From positions 21,800 through 85,799 of the forward strand of contig NZ_QEWP01000020.1 of assembly GCF_003121985.1 (NCBI RefSeq): 64,000 nucleotides of DNA. The letters run 5' to 3'. A program made the translations under genes and the position numbers. This DNA is from Marinilabilia rubra. GTDB taxonomy: Bacteria > Bacteroidota > Bacteroidia > Bacteroidales > Marinilabiliaceae. Shown here piece by piece: positions 62,453-64,000 of the stretch (position 1 is its first letter; each line of letters starts with the position of its first letter). The notes under the pieces are model-generated. The model saw only the letters and a program-made list of their open reading frames with translations, was not told where the DNA came from and searched no databases.

Positions 62453-63295
62453 ATGAGTCGACTTCCTATTATTCAAAAGGCCTCGGGCGAAGAGCAACCC
62501 TTTGATCCGGGAAAATTAAAGTATTCGCTTCAAAGATCAGGTGCCGACAGCCATATTATTGAGGAGGTTGCAAACGACATCATCCATTGGATTCAGCCGG
62601 GGACTTCGACCAGGCAAATTTATACTCGTGCATTCCGACTGCTCAGAAAGAAAAGACGGAGCATGGCTGCCCGTTATAGTCTCAAAAAGGCCATTATGGA
62701 GTTAGGGCCTTCCGGCTATCCTTTTGAACAGTTTGTAGGCCATCTTTTTAAATGTAAGGGATTTGACGTGCAGGTTGGACAGGTTGTCAATGGAAAATGT
62801 GTGACCCACGAAGTGGATGTAATTGCCTCCAATCACAAAAACCAACACTTGGTAGAATGTAAATATCACAATAGCCAGGGGAAATTTTCAAGCGTTCAGG
62901 TTCCTCTTTATATTCGATCCAGAGTAAACGACATTATTGAGACCCGGAAGGCTTTGCCTGAATATAAAGATTTTACTTTCCATGGCTGGGTGGTAACCAA
63001 TACCCGATTTACGACTGATGCCATGGCATTTGGGAAGTGTAGCGGATTGAATTTAATGAGCTGGGATTTTCCTGATAACGACAGTCTGAAGGTATTGACA
63101 GAAAAACACAGAGCTTTTCCTGTTACGGCTTTAACGCAATTAACAAAAGCCCAAAAGCAGTTTTTACTTAAAAAAGGGGTTGTTCTTTGTGAAGAACTAA
63201 AAGAAAATAAAGAATTACTGCATACATTACAGATATCAGAAAGAAAAATAACCGGAATCATTGATGAAGCCAAGGACCTTTGTGATGATCATTAA
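62453..63295 (+). CDS. ATP-cone domain fused to a PD-(D/E)xK restriction-endonuclease-like domain
   Basis: The 280-residue protein begins with an ATP-cone (about 1-85; VQKASGE-type start PIIQKASGEEQPFDPGKLKYSL), the nucleotide-sensing module of ribonucleotide reductase and NrdR. An Mrr-like nuclease domain follows (about 90-230): GYPFEQFVGHLFKCKGFDV, then HEVDVIASN and HLVECKYH give the E-VD-x(n)-E-x-K catalytic pattern. The last 50 residues are helical. It probably cuts DNA under nucleotide control. No methyltransferase is nearby, so it is not a classical restriction system. A palindrome overlaps its 5' leader. Confidence 0.8.
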   Translation: MSRLPIIQKASGEEQPFDPGKLKYSLQRSGADSHIIEEVANDIIHWIQPGTSTRQIYTRAFRLLRKKRRSMAARYSLKKAIMELGPSGYPFEQFVGHLFKCKGFDVQVGQVVNGKCVTHEVDVIASNHKNQHLVECKYHNSQGKFSSVQVPLYIRSRVNDIIETRKALPEYKDFTFHGWVVTNTRFTTDAMAFGKCSGLNLMSWDFPDNDSLKVLTEKHRAFPVTALTQLTKAQKQFLLKKGVVLCEELKENKELLHTLQISERKITGIIDEAKDLCDDH

Positions 63296-63376
63296 TTTTT
63301 CCGGCAACTAAACCAGTAAAGACCAATCAATTAATTTTTAACCTATAAAAAACATCAATTTTTTTAGACATCTTTG

Positions 63377-63407
63377 TTGGATAATTGAGGTGAAGCACCT
63401 ATTTTTG
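63377..63407 (+). promoter_or_regulatory. Promoter of tRNA-Asn
   Basis: TTG (63377-63379), 20 bases, then TATTTTTG (63400-63407), matching the -7 consensus, 46 bases before the tRNA. Confidence 0.6.
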
Positions 63408-63452
63408 CAGGGCAATTGACAAAAGGAATGCCTTTTGATCATGCACAAAAAT

Positions 63453-63526
63453 TCCTCAGTAGCTCAGTTGGTTAGAGCGGCGGACTGTTAATCCGTAGGT
63501 CGTAGGTTCAAGTCCTACCTGGGGAG
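63453..63526 (+). tRNA. tRNA-Asn(GTT)
   Basis: The acceptor TCCTCAG/CTGGGGA, D-arm AGCTCAGTTGGTTAGAGC, anticodon stem GCGGA/TCCGT with loop CTGTTAA (anticodon GTT) and T-arm GTAGG/CCTAC are complete. CCA is not fully encoded. Confidence 0.95.
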
Positions 63527-63536
63527 CAAAATTAAC

Positions 63537-63567
63537 AGCTATCTCTTTTCGAGGTGGCTTTTTTTAT
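63537..63567 (+). terminator. Terminator of tRNA-Asn
   Basis: AGCTATCTC and GAGGTGGCT form a stem with two wobble pairs and a TTTTC loop, followed by seven T. Confidence 0.75.
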
Positions 63568-63578
63568 TACCCAAACTT

Positions 63579-63896
63579 ATGGAGTTCTTCGTGTATATCC
63601 TTTATTCGCCAAAGGCTGATAAATATTACGTGGGACAAACTTCTGATGTCACACGGCGTTTGAAAGAACACAATAATCCTGAAGTTTTCTCCAAATTCTC
63701 AGCCAAAGGTATTCCTTGGACCTTAAAAGCTTTTTTCAAGATCTCTGATTCCAGAAGTGAAGCAAATAGAGTGGAGAGATTCATAAAAAAGCAAAAGTCC
63801 AGAATATTCATTGAAAAACTTATTTCACATAGGGACGATGCTGAGTTCATCCAACAAATTATTAGAAAAGCAATCACTGTCATCCGAAAGTCTTAA
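63579..63896 (+). CDS. GIY-YIG nuclease superfamily protein
   Basis: The 105-residue protein has the GIY-YIG core: FVYILYSPKADKYYVGQTSD at the start, RRLKEHN (the conserved Arg and His), and RVERFIKKQKSR with the catalytic-region Glu. This short stand-alone form (UPF0213/YhbQ-like) is widespread and often found beside tRNA or rRNA genes in Bacteroidota, frequently in several copies. Role in DNA repair or RNA processing is unproven. It starts 12 bases after the tRNA-Asn terminator. Confidence 0.85.
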   Translation: MEFFVYILYSPKADKYYVGQTSDVTRRLKEHNNPEVFSKFSAKGIPWTLKAFFKISDSRSEANRVERFIKKQKSRIFIEKLISHRDDAEFIQQIIRKAITVIRKS

Positions 63897-63953
63897 TTTT
63901 TAAAAGCCCGAAGAATCCAATATTTTTGTTTTCACCACAAAAACAATTTATAT

Positions 63954-64000
63954 ATGGGACTCTTCAGGCGAAACAAAAATACCAACAAACCAGTAATTCG
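63954..64000 (+). CDS. Start of an unidentified gene (truncated by window)
   Basis: An ATG opens MGLFRRNKNTNKPVI up to the window end. Only about 15 codons are visible, so coding status and identity are uncertain. Basic N-terminus. Confidence 0.35.
   Translation, partial: MGLFRRNKNTNKPVI

Overview
The window is AT-rich and reads as chromosomal DNA of a Bacteroidota member, probably a marine or sediment relative of the Marinilabiliales/Prolixibacteraceae. The exact genus is inference. Supporting signs are C-terminal T9SS sorting domains, CarboxypepD_reg/TonB-dependent receptors, DUF4199 and DUF3244 proteins, a LytTR membrane regulator, promoters of the type TTTG-N19-TAnnTTTG, and many short intergenic repeats.

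Layout. 1-14.7 kb is an exopolysaccharide locus: O-antigen ligase end, PaaK/CapK-like adenylating enzyme, GT2, PglC-like phosphoglycosyl transferase, DegT aminotransferase, MBOAT plus SGNH acetylation pair, FlaA1/CapD-like 4,6-dehydratase and a T9SS beta-helix protein on the plus strand, then a Wzc-like tyrosine autokinase and a Wza-like export lipoprotein on the minus strand. 14.7-18.8 kb holds repeats, a 269-bp MITE-like element, a Sua5/TsaC protein and a lipoprotein. 18.9-20.4 kb is a minus-strand SRP RNA-tRNA cluster with tandem 236-bp duplications and tRNA-Tyr pseudogenes. 20.5-31.8 kb carries housekeeping and small conserved genes (DUF4199-GT2-methyltransferase, NUDIX, MiaA, an Omp85-type barrel, a TPR/HTH membrane regulator, Rrf2-CysK). 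31.9-41.7 kb has a 1350-aa T9SS surface protein and a two-component system flanked by target-like genes. 42-55 kb contains three TonB-type outer-membrane proteins, two His-rich membrane proteins, a PAS histidine kinase and a LytTR regulator. 55.8-62.2 kb is a minus-strand sulfite-reduction/siroheme operon. The end has an ATP-cone endonuclease, tRNA-Asn and a GIY-YIG protein.

The most interesting signal is in the sulfite-reduction region. Two tiny Cys/Met-rich ORFs (32 and 35 aa), too short for routine gene calling, each sit directly before an intrinsic terminator and a siroheme-synthesis gene. In both, the last codons can pair with the 5' arm of the terminator, which is the architecture of ribosome-mediated attenuation responding to sulfur amino acids. 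Second is an exactly conserved promoter layout (three GACA boxes plus a -7 element at identical spacings) upstream of the two genes flanking the two-component system. Also notable are the MITE with 8-bp target duplications that interrupts another repeat, hairpin-disrupted tRNA-Tyr copies, a 20-bp-period CCCGGG array, and two unlinked TonB receptor/His-rich protein pairs.
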